Part shown: positions 52,369 through 63,586 of the stretch, in pieces
Layout of the letters: the number at the start of each line of letters is the position of its first letter
Position numbering within the stretch: position 1 is the first letter of the stretch
Source: Diadema setosum
Taxonomy: Eukaryota; Echinodermata; Echinoidea; Diadematoida; Diadematidae
Reading direction: 5' to 3'
DNA: 64,000 nt
NCBI RefSeq assembly: GCF_964275005.1
Contig: NC_092686.1
Span: forward strand, 12,025,032-12,089,031
The notes under the pieces: model-generated
The model's input: the letters and a program-made list of their open reading frames with translations, nothing else
Databases searched by the model: none
Told to the model about the DNA's origin: nothing
Position numbers and translations under genes: made by a program

Positions 52369-53045
52369 TGTGACCCACTACAACAAAAGGATCCGAAAGT
52401 CGAGGGAGTTCTATTTTCTGAAAATGACACGACATTATTCCCTTACAATGTACTCTTCCGATTTAATTTCATAACGTCTCATAAAAGTACTCTGTTGCAG
52501 AGATATTGATGAGTTTATGAAACTACGTCGAGTAGTCCTGGGAATAAGTGTTTCGAGAAAACTGCCTTCAAAGTTTTCTGTCAGATGCAACCGTGATCAA
52601 GGGGAGGTACATGTACATAATTGTAAGACAAGTTTTACCTCTTAACAATAGGTCTGCTCATAGCAACCTCCACGATGTTCTTTCAAGCTTAGCGCTAGCG
52701 GTCTATACACGACCAATCAGTAAACCAGGATGCCACGCACTGACCAATAAGATCCCTCCCTCGTTGCTAAAGGGAGGAGTCTATCTGCAGCGCTAAATCC
52801 AAATCATCGGACACGTTTCTGTTCTGTTAAAAGTCAGAAATTCATGGCCCAGAAAAAGGCCAATTTCTTGCCTTTCCTTGGACCATACAGCTTCAAAATT
52901 TCAGCAGATGATAGACAAAACATTAGACTATAACACTGTGCCAAAAATAGAAATTCCATGGTTTTGACTGATTTTGATGATCTGACTTCAAACTCGATTT
53001 TCTTGGCTCAGCGACTTTCGGATCATTTCATTGTGGCGATTCACA
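52369..53045. mobile_element. 677-bp inverted-ended element (nested)
   Basis: TGTGACCCACTACAACAAAA then GGATCCGAAAGTCG at the left is the imperfect inverse of CGACTTTCGGATCATTTCAT then TGTGGCGATTCACA at the right. The ends resemble those of 29242-29741 in their TGTGACC start and AAAGTCG stop. No coding frame. Confidence 0.78.
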
Positions 53046-53406
53046 AATGCTCATCTTTTCATGCAGTGATCGCGGCAGCACAGAAACTTCAATTTATAAT
53101 CTTTCAACAGATTGTCTGATTTTCCTCAAACTTTGCTGATGTGCTTTATATTCTGCTTGCATTCCGTCATCCTCATATCATAATCATATAGATTCTAGTA
53201 CTGTGTTGTACTAGATACTGATACTACAGTTAGTAGAACAAGATTTGGGGTTTCATTCTCCTTTCAAGATGCACGACAATTTGCAGATAATTGAACTCTG
53301 CTCCAAATTAAACATTAGTACCAATTGAATATAAAATGTTAGACTCTAGATCACAGACATCAGGTCATAGTCATAATTGATTTACTTCACTAGATTTTAA
53401 TTATAT

Positions 53407-53964
53407 TAAAGGACAAGTTCACCTTCATTAGCATAAGGATTGAGAGAATGTAGCAATATTAGTAGAACACATCATTGAAAGTTTGAGGAAAATCGGACAA
53501 TCCGTTCAAAAGTTATGAATTTTTGAAGCTTTTGTGCAGTCACTGCTGGATGAGAAGACTACTGCAGTGTATGATGTCACATGCATACAACAATATAAGG
53601 AAAATATAAAGAGAATTTCACAAAATTTCATCTTTTGAAAAAAGTACACATTCCCTTGACGCGCTACTGACATAGATGTTATGGGTAATATTATTCCCTT
53701 TGCCTTTAGAAAGAGGCAAGTCAAGTGCTCTTTTATTATGCGAAAAAAAGTGAAAATATGTTGAATTTTCTTTATACTGTTGTACTCGTATGACATCACG
53801 AGCCTTAGTAGTCTCCTCATCCAGCGGTTTCAACACAAAAGTTTTAAAAATTCATAACTTTTGCATCGATTGTCCAATTTTCCTCAAACTTTCACTGATG
53901 TGTTCTACTAAAATTGCTGCATTCTCTTAATCCTTATGTTAATGAAGCTGAACTTGTCCTTTAA
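53407..53964. mobile_element. 560-bp fold-back element, copy C
   Basis: TAAAGGACAAGTTCACCTTC at the left and GAAGCTGAACTTGTCCTTTA at the right. The arms are collinear with copy A and pair along most of their length. Confidence 0.9.
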
Positions 53965-54006
53965 AAACACATACTCATTTCACTTGACATCTCTCCTTGG
54001 CTTCAC

Positions 54007-54163
54007 TTTTGTCCAGATCAGAACGGGCAGATCCTCTGGCTCTGGCTCGATTCTCCAGTCTGGGTCTTAGTAGAGATGGTTTTTCGTCCAACCTGATGCT
54101 CAAAAGTTTTGATTGCTCTTCGGACTCACGACTGGTATAAAGTAAGTTGTAGCCTGAATAGCC
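54007..54163 (-). CDS. USP19: Tentative USP19 N-terminal exon
   Basis: An open frame reads GYSGYNLLYTSRESEEQSK..LDEKPSLLRPRLENRARARG.. and ends GACAAAA|GTGAAG at phase 1. Joined to 49937 this gives DKSPFSYDWGQTEEDV. The acceptor ATAGATCAG|GGC has a poor pyrimidine tract but an ACTAAAC branch-like motif. The charged, disordered content fits the USP19 N-terminus. RNA evidence would be needed to accept it. Confidence 0.35.
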
Positions 54164-54419
54164 CTGATCTATCGTTTAGTCCTTCTAACTAACGGAGAAG
54201 TTAAAACCTCTACGCTCTAGTCTAGAAACCTACTCTAGTTCTAATGTTAACCTTAGATCCACTTTTAAGTGGGAGACAGTAGAACCAGCGAGCACAGGTA
54301 TTCGTCCTAAACATCAGATTTCTTCAGTCTTCGTAATGATCCAAGAAAGGAGTCATGACTCAAGGAAATCGGTGATACATAGGCCTACTAGCATGACTAG
54401 TTAGGCCTACTACAACATG

Positions 54420-54910
54420 TATGAAGAAGGCAGCGGCAGTACTTCCTGTCACAAAGGACTCAACTAGCTTTTACACTGCTCGTCGGCGAGCGCGATCGAG
54501 GCGGGGAAGTGTCTGTCGTGTGCGGCGGAGAGCTGCAGCTCATGAGCTGGGAGTTACTGTACCACAACCGCAGTATTGGCCCGACGCACTCTTCACCACA
54601 CACCGGCCTGCCTTGTGTTGCGTCGGCGCTCTCATGCAGCCGTGCATGCGTGGGACTAAGAAGCACGAATTTACTTGTGTGTTGTCCGAGTTTAATTGTG
54701 GCTATCTTCAGCACGGTTTTCTTGACTTTGGCCTTGCTCACTGGTATGTTGGGGTTTTTTTCGACGCCGACAGAAATCCGAAGAAAGCTGACTTACTGGT
54801 CAACCGGCGCGTGATTGCGTGATTGCGTCTGGAAATTGGAATCAAAGTCGAAGAAGACAAGGCGAAGGTGATGTCTTCTCTATATCGACGAGCCGACGGC
54901 TGCAGTAGTT
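54420..54910 (-). promoter_or_regulatory. CpG-rich putative USP19 promoter
   Basis: CpG dense sequence (GCTCGTCGGCGAGCGCGATCG..GTGTGCGGCGGAGAGC..GACGCCGACAG) in an AT-rich setting, just 5' of the last recognised USP19 exons. Long open frames on both strands are due to high G+C. Direction and start site are inferred from the gene's orientation. Confidence 0.45.
54475..54543 (-). CDS. USP19: Tentative USP19 start exon
   Basis: ATG at 54543-54541 opens MSCSSPPHTTDTSPPRSRSP.. and runs to AGCAGT|GTAAAA at phase 0, matching the next proposed exon. The start context is weak and no homology supports the 23 residues. It is proposed only because it lies in the CpG-rich region and gives an in-phase join. 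Confidence 0.25.
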
Positions 54911-55261
54911 CACCTTGTCGTGATTAGACACAGATCATCATCCTCACAAATTTTCGCGGCCAACAAGGCGACAGTGAACTTTCTTATTAGATCGCAGAAA
55001 AATCTGCTTAAGTGCGTAGATTGCTCAACTTCCGCAATTCAGCTCCGACTTTTCATCGACATGTACCAATACAAGACAAGAGGTTCACGTTTTCACGCAA
55101 TCTACTACTCAGTAACATTAAGCTAGCTTTTGTCGTCTAGCGTCGCTGCTGTCGTCGCTCGGTGCGGTGAATTCCCTTCTTTTTGGCTGCGCGCGCGCGC
55201 GCATTGCGTCGAGATATTATGCAACTTGCAAGAAGGTACTAGTCATGTACAGGTACCCCGA

Positions 55262-55535
55262 CCCCTCTCCTCCTCCTCCTCCTTCTTCTTCTTCTTCTTC
55301 TTCTTCTCCTTCTTCTTCTTCTTCTTCTTCTTCTTCTTCTTCTTCTTCTTCTTCTTCTTCTTCTTCTTTCTTCCTTCGCCTTTTTCTTTCTTTTTTCTTC
55401 TTCTTCCTTCTTCCTCCTTCTCCTTCTTCTTCTGGGCCTTCTTCATTCTTCTTCTTCTTCCTCTTCATTTTCTGATCCTCCTCCTTCTTCTTCTTCTTCT
55501 TCTTGTCCTTCTTCTCCTCCTCCTTCTTCTTCTTC
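55262..55535. repeat. (TTC)n polypyrimidine tract
   Basis: About 270 bp almost free of purines on the + strand, mainly TTC with CTC variants. The poly-Phe, poly-Ser and poly-Glu/Lys frames are artefacts. Confidence 0.97.
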
Positions 55536-55632
55536 TGCCAATCACTAGTATTATGCAGCTTTATTTTCTCAACCGGTGAGTCGCGATATCGACCAAAATT
55601 GAAAAAAAAAATTATATACACTGTATATTTAT

Positions 55633-56407
55633 CCTAAAAGGGCCGGGCTTTTTTGGCTATGCCAAGACCGGGGGGAGGGGGGGGATGGATTCCGCCCCCA
55701 CCCCCCCCCCCCCCACCCCCCGAGATCTCGGCCATATCGGTGGTGCGATCGCGATGAAATTATGCATGCGTGAGGCCCACGTCATAATCTACAAGATTGT
55801 GTCATAAGATTTTTTGCAACAATCAATTTCTAATTTTAATTAATTAATCATGCAAATTAAGCTCAAGATCATATTTTAGCCTAATTAAAAGCATTGAGAG
55901 TCTAATTTTTGATCTGTAAATCTGTTTTAGTACATTCAACAATAAATTGTACATCACAAAAACTTCCAAAAGTCATTTCAATTCTTATGTATTTCATTGT
56001 TTTCAGAATTTCTTATGTATTTCCTTGTTTTTCAACTTTTGTTTTTTCTTTGTTTTTTATTGGAAACTGTCACTGACCACTTTTCTACCATAATTGATCA
56101 ATGAAAGTGATTAATTGTAAAAATGATCAGGTTTTTATGACTTTCATGACAGAGCACTGTTTTCCTTAGGAAATGTACACAAAATCAAAAAATTGTGCCC
56201 GTTTTGGGACGACATTCCGTTACAAAAATGGGCGTGGCTTCGCAAAAGTATGCGCGGACGTTGCAAATTTGGTCTCAAAAGTTGCGCGAGACTTGAACAA
56301 ACAAAGTCAAGAAGCCTCGCGACGAGGCCTTCTCGCGTTACAGAATTAGAGCGCGAAACGGGGGGGGGGGCGGATTCCGCCCCCCCCCCCCCCCGGCCCT
56401 TTTAGGG
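55633..56407. mobile_element. Element with GGGCCGGG ends and C-runs, copy A
   Basis: CCTAAAAGGGCCGGG at the left is the inverse of CCCGGCCCTTTTAGGG at the right. Inside each end are G- or C-runs and GGATTCCGCCCCC. The centre is AT-rich with TTCTTATGTATTTC repeats. It is related in layout to 45500-46836. Confidence 0.75.
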
Positions 56408-56409
56408 TT

Positions 56410-58860
56410 AAAAAAATGATAATGTAGAAGCCGAAGTGGGCCTCAGGCTAAAAAAGAGGTTGAGAAGCACTCACCTACAGGACAACCAGGGGAGAATCCA
56501 GAAATTCCATAAAGTGGGGGTGCTTTTAGAAAATTAAATGGGATCTGACGCACCCCCTCCCCCTCTCCCGCCCCGAACAACGACATGCGGGACTATCCAC
56601 AGTGAGCACGTTACTGTACCCCGGACAACACAGTCTACCCCAGACAACTTCAATATCGCCCAAAAGCTGACCTCACGATAATTTACCCCCACTGTATCGG
56701 GATCTAAAAGTAACACCACAACCTTCCTCTTCAATACATTTTCACTCAACTCTATCTTCAGGGCTGGCGGAATCGGGGGGACCGGGGGGCTCGCCCCCCC
56801 CCCCCCCATTTTTTGTCACTATACACATAGGAATACATAAGGTGTCACCATCACTTTGGCCCCCACGCCCCCCCCCCCCCCCACTTTTCTTTTTTTTTTT
56901 TCCCGGACAGTGGCACTAGAAATACAATGAAACCTTGAAGTGTGAGCGCGGTATACAAGGCCTTTGTTTTATTTTGCGCTGCAGGTCTTTTTTTTTAGTG
57001 CCCCCCCCCCCCCCCCCCCCACTTTTGAAAACGTTCCGCCGGCCATGATCTTCATTTACTTGACTTGATAAGTTGAGAAGATTTTAAATAGCAGTTTGAA
57101 TCTGATGTAATGTAATTGTATTACAATCATCAAAATGTCGAAGTTTCAGATGTTTAAAAAAAAAAAACATTGTTATCTGTCTCAATCATGACTATTTGTG
57201 ATTAAACTCTTACGTAAATAGGCCTAAATTATTATGAAAGTTCAATATTAGCTAATTTTCTGTTTCGTCTCTCATGATGTCAACGAAACTTGTTCGATTC
57301 AGTTTGATGGAATAACGGTATAGGCCCTACAGTGCATCAACATTATTATCAGAGTCAACTTAAACAGTCGATTAGTGGAGCTATACATCCCATAGGAGAC
57401 CGAACTATACGTGCCATGCCGGGGACTTTGAACAGTTAGCTCTGTTTTCTGCATTATTTTATGTCATTCGGCACTCAAATCGCACAAAAGGGTTAAAGAT
57501 AATCAAATTCCAAAGTAAATATTGTTTTATGAATGGCATCCCCCCCAAAAAAAAAACCAACAACAAACAAACAAACAAACAAACCCAAACTCGTTTTAAA
57601 GGTTTTCGATTAGATAGGCCCTATAGATGGATGCGTGTTACAGGACTAGTGTCTTGGCTGAGCTGCAGGTTGAGTACTAAAGTTGTATACAGGGCTTGAT
57701 ACAGGGCACCCGAGCCTGCCACTTAATTTCATCCAGTAGAAGCTGTTCTCCCCGGATTTGCAGCCTTCTCCCAGATATCTTATTCTTTATCTCTAAAGTA
57801 TTGCACAAAGGACGCCTATTTTGATTATGTGCCAGCCTATATCCAGATTTTACTCGCACATTGCACACCCGTCTATTAATGTAAACAAGAGACCATCAAT
57901 AACCATAAGACACCTCCACACGATAGGTCATCATCCCAGTATAGGACTAATAGACCCTAGTTGTTGTTGTTGTTGGGTTTGTTTGTTTGTTTGTTTGTTG
58001 TTGTTTTTTGAGCTGCACGACGGATTTATTACATCAGGTATCAAGATAGTATACAAACTAAACTAAAACAAACTAAAATCCTTTCAGAAATATAGTGAGT
58101 GCATGGAAATGAATTAAGATTGTTTTTGTTTCATCACATTGTATCATTGATTTAGTGGAAAATTATTGTATATATTTTATATCAGTAGAAAATTGAGCAG
58201 AGAAAAAAATCCAACAATTAATTATTATTATTCATTTCTGGTCAGTTTCCCTTTGTTTGCGTTTATCATATTCGCAATAAGAAACGAGAGTGGGAAAAGG
58301 CCATTTTCTTTCTCTGGAGCTATACTTTGAAATGCACTTCCTGCAATTATACGCAGTTCTCCTTCAAAAGCTACCTTTTGCTGTAATTATTTGAAACATT
58401 TCGCCTCATAACCTGGGTTATTTGCTATTTTATTATGTAGATCTTGTTAGATCCATTTTCTGTCATCTCTGTTGTATATTTCTGTAGTGTTATTTGTCTG
58501 TTTCGTTTGACTTTTATGAATGAGTTTGTGACACAGGGCCTCTAGGGAGAACAGTGCATTGGCTACTGATAGGGCCACCCTGTATAAATATGACTAAATA
58601 AATAAATAAATAAATAAAAACAACGCAGAATGATATGTCTGTACAAATTACAATGGCAGCTATCAAAACTCTCGTGTGCAGTTTATAATTATGCGTGTAC
58701 AGTCATAAAATACGTTGTAAAATGAGACAAACGCCGTAGGTTTGGAACTTTGGTATTGCTCGGGTCACCTAAACTGCGTCGGATCAGGGAGGTGATGAGT
58801 CGTCTTATACCTCCCTTGTGGGATGCTGGAGGGGATAGTAGCACTATCACTATAATATGC
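56410..58860. other. Intergenic, no gene seen
   Basis: Contains a hAT-like MITE (56759-57047), an AAAC repeat (57560-57590) and a TTG/TTTG tract (57961-58000). Short frames only. Confidence 0.5.
56759..57047. mobile_element. hAT-like MITE (CAGGGCTGGCGGAA)
   Basis: CAGGGCTGGCGGAA at the left and TTCCGCCGGCCATG at the right are inverted ends beginning with CAG. Three C-runs of 13-20 bases interrupt the interior. Length about 289 bp. Confidence 0.7.
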
Positions 58861-58862
58861 AC

Positions 58863-59042
58863 AGGGCCCCATTTCATAAAAAATGATAGGACAGCCGCAA
58901 CTCTTGCTGGAATGGCAACTTCCCGTAAAGCAATAGCCAATCAAGAAGTTGCATGGATTATTGTCGTTACCATGACACTACCATTCCAGCAAGAGTTGGG
59001 TTATAATATGCTCTCTTATCAACTTTTTATGAAATGGTTCCC
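58863..59042. mobile_element. 180-bp palindromic MITE
   Basis: GGGCCCCATTTCATAAAAAA at the left and AACTTTTTATGAAATGGTTC at the right. Inside, CAACTCTTGCTGGAATGG is the exact inverse of CCATTCCAGCAAGAGTTG. The whole element folds on itself. The 118-codon frame across it is an artefact. Confidence 0.85.
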
Positions 59043-59105
59043 ACACGTGCGCCAAGGAAAGGAGGTATCACACACCTCCTTCTCAACATTACTCTCTGAT
59101 GTCTA

Positions 59106-60880
59106 AGGATGTACCGCAGCATGCATCTGGCAGTCGCGTACGTTGGTTTGCTGGGGCGGAGCCTTGTTCACAACGCTCTTACATCTACTTTAGTAATCTA
59201 TGTAATGTATAGTCTATATAGCTTTACATGCTTTGACATTTTTACAGACAAATCCCCTGTCTCTTCGTTGAAGAGGTTCCATTAAAAAAAAAAAAGGGTC
59301 CCTTTAGTTTTAGGCCTATTGGGGTTCTAGGACAATATTATCCCTGGACAATTGCCCCTTCCCCTGACCCTGATCCCAACCCTGATCCTAATCCTAAACT
59401 TAATCCTAACTTCTAACCCAAATTCTTACCCTGGTTTTAAATCTTTACTCTAAACCTAGTATCACTAACCGCAATTTACCCTGGGGGTTGTTGTCCTCGG
59501 GTGCGGGGGAGGGGGGGGGGGGGGTAGTTGTCTTGCACTGGTAGGAAATGCATGGCGATAATTATGTTCAATCCTTTTGATTATCTGTACCTATCATGGT
59601 ATTTGTGATCGAGTAGGATGCTCTCTGCCTTGTCATGATAGGCCTATTTACATCTATCGAGTTGGAGAGCTGCAAACAGCAGTGATGTATTATTGGGTAG
59701 ATCTACAGTATATCCATGTGTTTCGTTATACATGTGTACAGTAGGCCCTGCTGTTAATTTTGTTTTAGTTCTACGAACTTTCAAGGTTTCCCATTCCAGT
59801 TTTTGCAACATTCTTGTCACACCGGGAGTCCTGTTGGGAACCGTCTTGTTATAGTCCTTTGTATAGTGAATCTATAAGTTGACTCCTCGGCTTTATCTAA
59901 CTTGTCCTCATCAGATTTATGTCGATGGTCATCAATATAGCTGCAGCAATACATACTCACTTGGCCTTAGATTCTATATGCGATGTCTTTGGTGAGAGTG
60001 TTGCAATTAAGTTTCTCTAGTAATTTCCCAACATCCTGATAGCCTTTGATGAGATTTGATCGATGTGTGTTGACCAACTAAGGTCCCTTATAGGCCCTTT
60101 AAGTTCCACACCCCATCACAATGCACTATTAGGGGTGGTGTTCCTGTTCCACCTCTTCCATAGCGACGTCGCCCAGCCTGTAGGCCTATACTTGGTTTGA
60201 ATTGGTTTCCTTTTGTGGTGATTTTCATTTGAAAACATTTGAAGACTTTGACAAAGACAATCTTTCTTCACTGTGGTTAGCTTGTCCAATTTCATCCTGT
60301 AAAATTCCAGGATTTTTATGGGAGGGTTCAGAATTAGAAAAAGTGGATCCTGTAGTTAAATGTTCCTTCCACATTGGGGGCGAAAAAAGGAATTGGTGCC
60401 ACTGCCGGGTTTAATCATGCAGCTGAATAAGAACAGGCTCCCCTTTCAATTCTTTCGTTTCTCGTGCCACTTCCGGGTTTCGGCTGACAAGGAAAAACAA
60501 AACGTTCAGTGTGATTTTTAACAATTATATTAACGTTAAAGGGGCACACTTTACAACTTATTTCTTTCATTATTTTCTCATTTTCTGGGTTTTTTTTTTT
60601 TATTTCTCTATCTTTATTATCATTTTGTTTTGGGAAACGGGGGGGGGTTCCGACTAATTTTTTTCTTTTCATTTCTTTGATTTATTTTTATTCTAAAACA
60701 TTGTTTTGTTTTGTTTTTGTTTTTTTGTTTTGCTGCTGGCAAACGGAGGGGATCCGCGAAACCCCTGACCCCCCCCCCCCCCCCCCCTTATTACAGGCCC
60801 TGTACAGTAACACACACCTCCTTGGCTGTGCTGAGACTAGTTAGAGTGTAGATTGTAGGCCTAGCGTACTTAGTAAACCT
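59106..60880. other. Intergenic, no gene seen
   Basis: Includes G- and C-runs (59505-59525, 60770-60790) and a CCCTAACCCTGATCC-like degenerate stretch at 59355-59470. No exon recognised. Confidence 0.45.
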
Positions 60881-60889
60881 CTAGAAAGA

Positions 60890-61174
60890 AGGAACGATGA
60901 GTTGTGCTGTCCCATGGATAACCTAGCTGCTGTGACGCAGACGGAGGTTACTCACAGAACTTCGGTTATTTCTCAGCGCAACGCAGCATATCGCGCGATC
61001 CGCGATCCGGGGTCCGATACCGCGAGCACGGCAGGCACGCGATCGCGTGAGACGACGACTGGCTGTGTAAGTCGAAGTAGAGTGTCGTCTATTCGTGCTC
61101 GAATCTACGTCTGGTAATACATTTCATCACAACTTTGGCAACGTAACAAAGTGCCACAGTTTGAGCTAGTCAGG
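60890..61174 (+). promoter_or_regulatory. CpG-rich promoter and non-coding first exon of the downstream gene
   Basis: CpG-dense sequence (TATCGCGCGATCCGCGATCC..ACGCGATCGCGTGAGACGAC) ends in a strong donor CAGG|GTAAGTAT at 61174. The next acceptor (TTTCTTTTTCAG) is at 62704. A 71-codon frame at 60902-61117 lies inside and closes before the donor, so it is probably upstream leader sequence. Confidence 0.5.
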
Positions 61175-61551
61175 GTAAGTATAGAGGAATTTATAATAGC
61201 ACCAGTTTCCCATATTTTTCCCGTGTTTTCCACTTACGGAGTGTTGACCGAGCATTACAGTCCCATTCCTTTGTTTTCATGTAGAGGTGTCTAGGCCCAC
61301 ACTATAAGTGTAGGGCATGGATGACAGAACCTGCGCTGCACTAGTAGACTGGGGCACTGAGAAAACCCTTTGCCAGTCAGGGGAGTGCTTGGGACACAGA
61401 ACAAAGAAATGGCTTGCTGCTTGCTCAGCCCCCCCCCCCCCACGCGCTCTTGCTGTTGCTATTTCATTCTTTTCCTTTCTTTGCCCATGACCTCCAACCC
61501 TCCCCTTTTTTTGGTGTGTTTTTTCTTTTTCTTTTTCTTTTTTTGTTCTAT

Positions 61552-61735
61552 GCAGGGAATAATTTTCCTTCTCGAAATTGAATAGCAATTTTTGTCGATG
61601 GACATACATTTTCAACAAAATCGCGTACAAGTCTATGTAATGAAACTGCTATGCAAATTACATTTTGTATAGCAGTCGTACCAAAATGCATAGCAAATTG
61701 CTATACGATACCAGGAAAATTATTCCATGCTATGT
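61552..61735. mobile_element. Short inverted-ended insertion
   Basis: GCAGGGAATAATTTTCCTTC and ACCAGGAAAATTATTCCATG are inverse of each other. Inside, TATGCAAATTACATTTTGTA and CATAGCAAATTGCTATAC suggest further small palindromes. Confidence 0.65.
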
Positions 61736-61829
61736 CCCTAGCCCTCCCCTGACTGTTCTTGTTGTGTGTAGAACTCTATCCTTAGCGATTGCTGTCCCTG
61801 CCTGTTTGTCATTTTGCCTCTGACAAATG

Positions 61830-61920
61830 CTAGGATCGAAAGCTCAGGCCCTTTTGACTCCATTTTACTCCATTGGCTTGCCACTACTGGATAAGAAGTT
61901 TTCAGCAGCCTTTTTTGCTA
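61830..61920. repeat. Half copy of the 25-kb inverted-ended repeat
   Basis: GCTAGGATCGAAAGCTCAGG, then CCCTTTTGACTCCATTTTAC, TTGCCACTACTGGATAAG and TTTTCAGCAGCC match 25173-25265 almost base for base. Confidence 0.85.
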
Positions 61921-62796
61921 CAATTTTTGTCTCTTATGGTGCAGAAATTACAACAATTGTTTCACAGTGACATGAATTTGAATTCAGTAGCACTTAGATA
62001 CTTCAATCAAAAGCATGTTTACTACCATTGTACCAAGTACTAATTCCATGACTCTGACAATACTCAAATTTGTAGTTTAGATAATTCCATTGTTTTGAAT
62101 AATTCAGTGGAAATATAAACAGTCTATGAGCAACAAATGCCAGTGGTTCTCTCTTACTGGTGAACATACATTGTATGAAAGGCATATTTCAAAATTGGAC
62201 CTCTGGCTTTGTTTGCATGCTAGTGAATACTTGTCACTATGCATTTATGCAATAAAAATTTGCATGATCCATGAACTGGACTTAGACAATGTTTATGAAA
62301 GAAACACTTGTGTGATTACTTCGTCTTTATCTTCAGCTCAGCTTGAACTTGGCCCTCACATCCACAACTGTTACTTATGGTGATCACACTTTTTCCATAT
62401 TTGCCCCCATCTGTGGAACAACCTCATTTTCAGTCCTCTACCTCCATTGACATCTTCACACAAAAAAAAAAAAACCCTCAAAACCCTTTTTTTTTCATAG
62501 CAACAGACAGTGTAATTGTGGATTATTTGTACTCGTACTCAATTTTCAATTTTTATGTTTGTTTTTCTTGTGTTACCTGTAAAGTGCTTTGAAACATTAT
62601 GTCTGTTTAATATAGGGCTTTATAGATTGTATATAGAATAATATGTAAAGATTTCTTTGATTCTTGTGTATAATGTATTGTATTGATGTACATTTCTTTT
62701 TCAGATCAGCAGTTCTTCCAGTAGACTTATATTGCAAGAGTGGCAGAATAGAGACTTACTTTGTAGAGAAAGGACTTGTGATCAGCACAGACCACC

Positions 62797-62853
62797 ATGG
62801 ATCCCTCAAAGTTCGCAACACATAGGAACGAGCAACTCAACTGGGACCATAAA
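62797..62853 (+). CDS. First coding exon of an unidentified gene running off the window
   Basis: The exon begins after TTTCTTTTTCAG at 62704. It carries ACCACCATGG, a near-ideal start context, then MDPSKFATHRNEQLNWDHK. A donor AAA|GTGAGG follows at phase 0. Without splicing the frame closes eight codons later, so a spliced first exon is the better reading. The 19 residues are too few to name the protein. The remaining exons must lie beyond 64000. Confidence 0.65.
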
Positions 62854-63586
62854 GTGAGGAGATCTGTTATAAAGTGAAAATACAATAGTGGTTAAATGGA
62901 TCGTATAGTTTTGGTTGAGACCTAACTTCAGATTTCTAACATTTTTTTTTTTTTTTTTTGTGATATAATGAGAAACCTCAAGATTATGAAATGTGAAAGA
63001 GCATGTAATTCCAAGAGAAATTTAACTTTAATTTGATGAAATTTGGTTTTGAAATGGGTGAGATACTACATGTACATGTATACTATTTCATAAGTGGTTT
63101 CTTGGTATCTCGCAAAAAGTTAAAAGCCCAATCCTCAATCTCCGCCAATATTATACCATCCCTCTAACATGAGGTTATACACGTATTATTGTAAAGCTGT
63201 TTCATATCCTATTACATGTTATTGTGAAATAGTTTGACTGGAAGAGTTGTCATTTTGTATTTCATGAAGATGACTTGTGTTTTGAAGCATATTTAGCAGA
63301 TTGTATCAAAGGTGTCCACTTTGTACATATAATATATAAAGAAAGAAAAATATGGTACAACACAATGTAGTCATGTGGTGATGGCACTAAACAAAATATG
63401 GGATGTTACGTTTACCATATATTATTTTATACATTGCACAAATAGGCTATGAAAGGCAAAATTATGTTTGTTTTCATGAATCTATAGCATTGACCTCATT
63501 TTTTTTTCTCTTTTTAGTGCACTGTATATTGCTTTTGAGAGTAAATTTAGGGAAAAAAAGCCTTCAAATGCTACTGTTTCTTTTTT
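62854..63586 (+). other. Intron of the downstream gene
   Basis: AT-rich. It contains a T-run (62943-62960) and a TATCTCGCAAAAAGTTAAAA fragment at about 63105 shared with 13625. No second exon seen. Confidence 0.45.

Larger units (their letters stand above)
51868..53268. mobile_element. Old fold-back element with two nested insertions
   Basis: Outer ends are TCAAGGGGAAATGAAACCC and GGGGTTTCATTCTCCTTTCA. The body is the 560-bp fold-back family (TGGATGAGACAACTACTACA, ATTATTCCCCCTGTTG, GATTGTCTGATTTTCCTCAA). It is interrupted by a 97-bp TTAA MITE at 51965-52061 and a 677-bp element at 52369-53045. Confidence 0.78.

Noticed and set aside
54421-54822. 133-codon + strand frame in the CpG-rich region
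   Set aside because: High G+C leaves frames open on both strands. No domain, and it overlaps the putative USP19 promoter.
55130-55579. Poly-Phe, poly-Ser and poly-Glu/Lys frames
   Set aside because: Produced by the TTC tract, with no unique coding sequence.
58750-59106. 118-codon + strand frame
   Set aside because: It spans a palindromic MITE and has no recognisable domain.
59355-59470. CCCTGATCC/CCTAAC-rich stretch resembling telomere repeats
   Set aside because: Units are irregular and few. No run of perfect telomere repeats.
60902-61117. 71-codon frame in the CpG-rich first exon
   Set aside because: It closes before the donor at 61174, and the better-placed start at 62797 has ideal context. 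More likely leader sequence.
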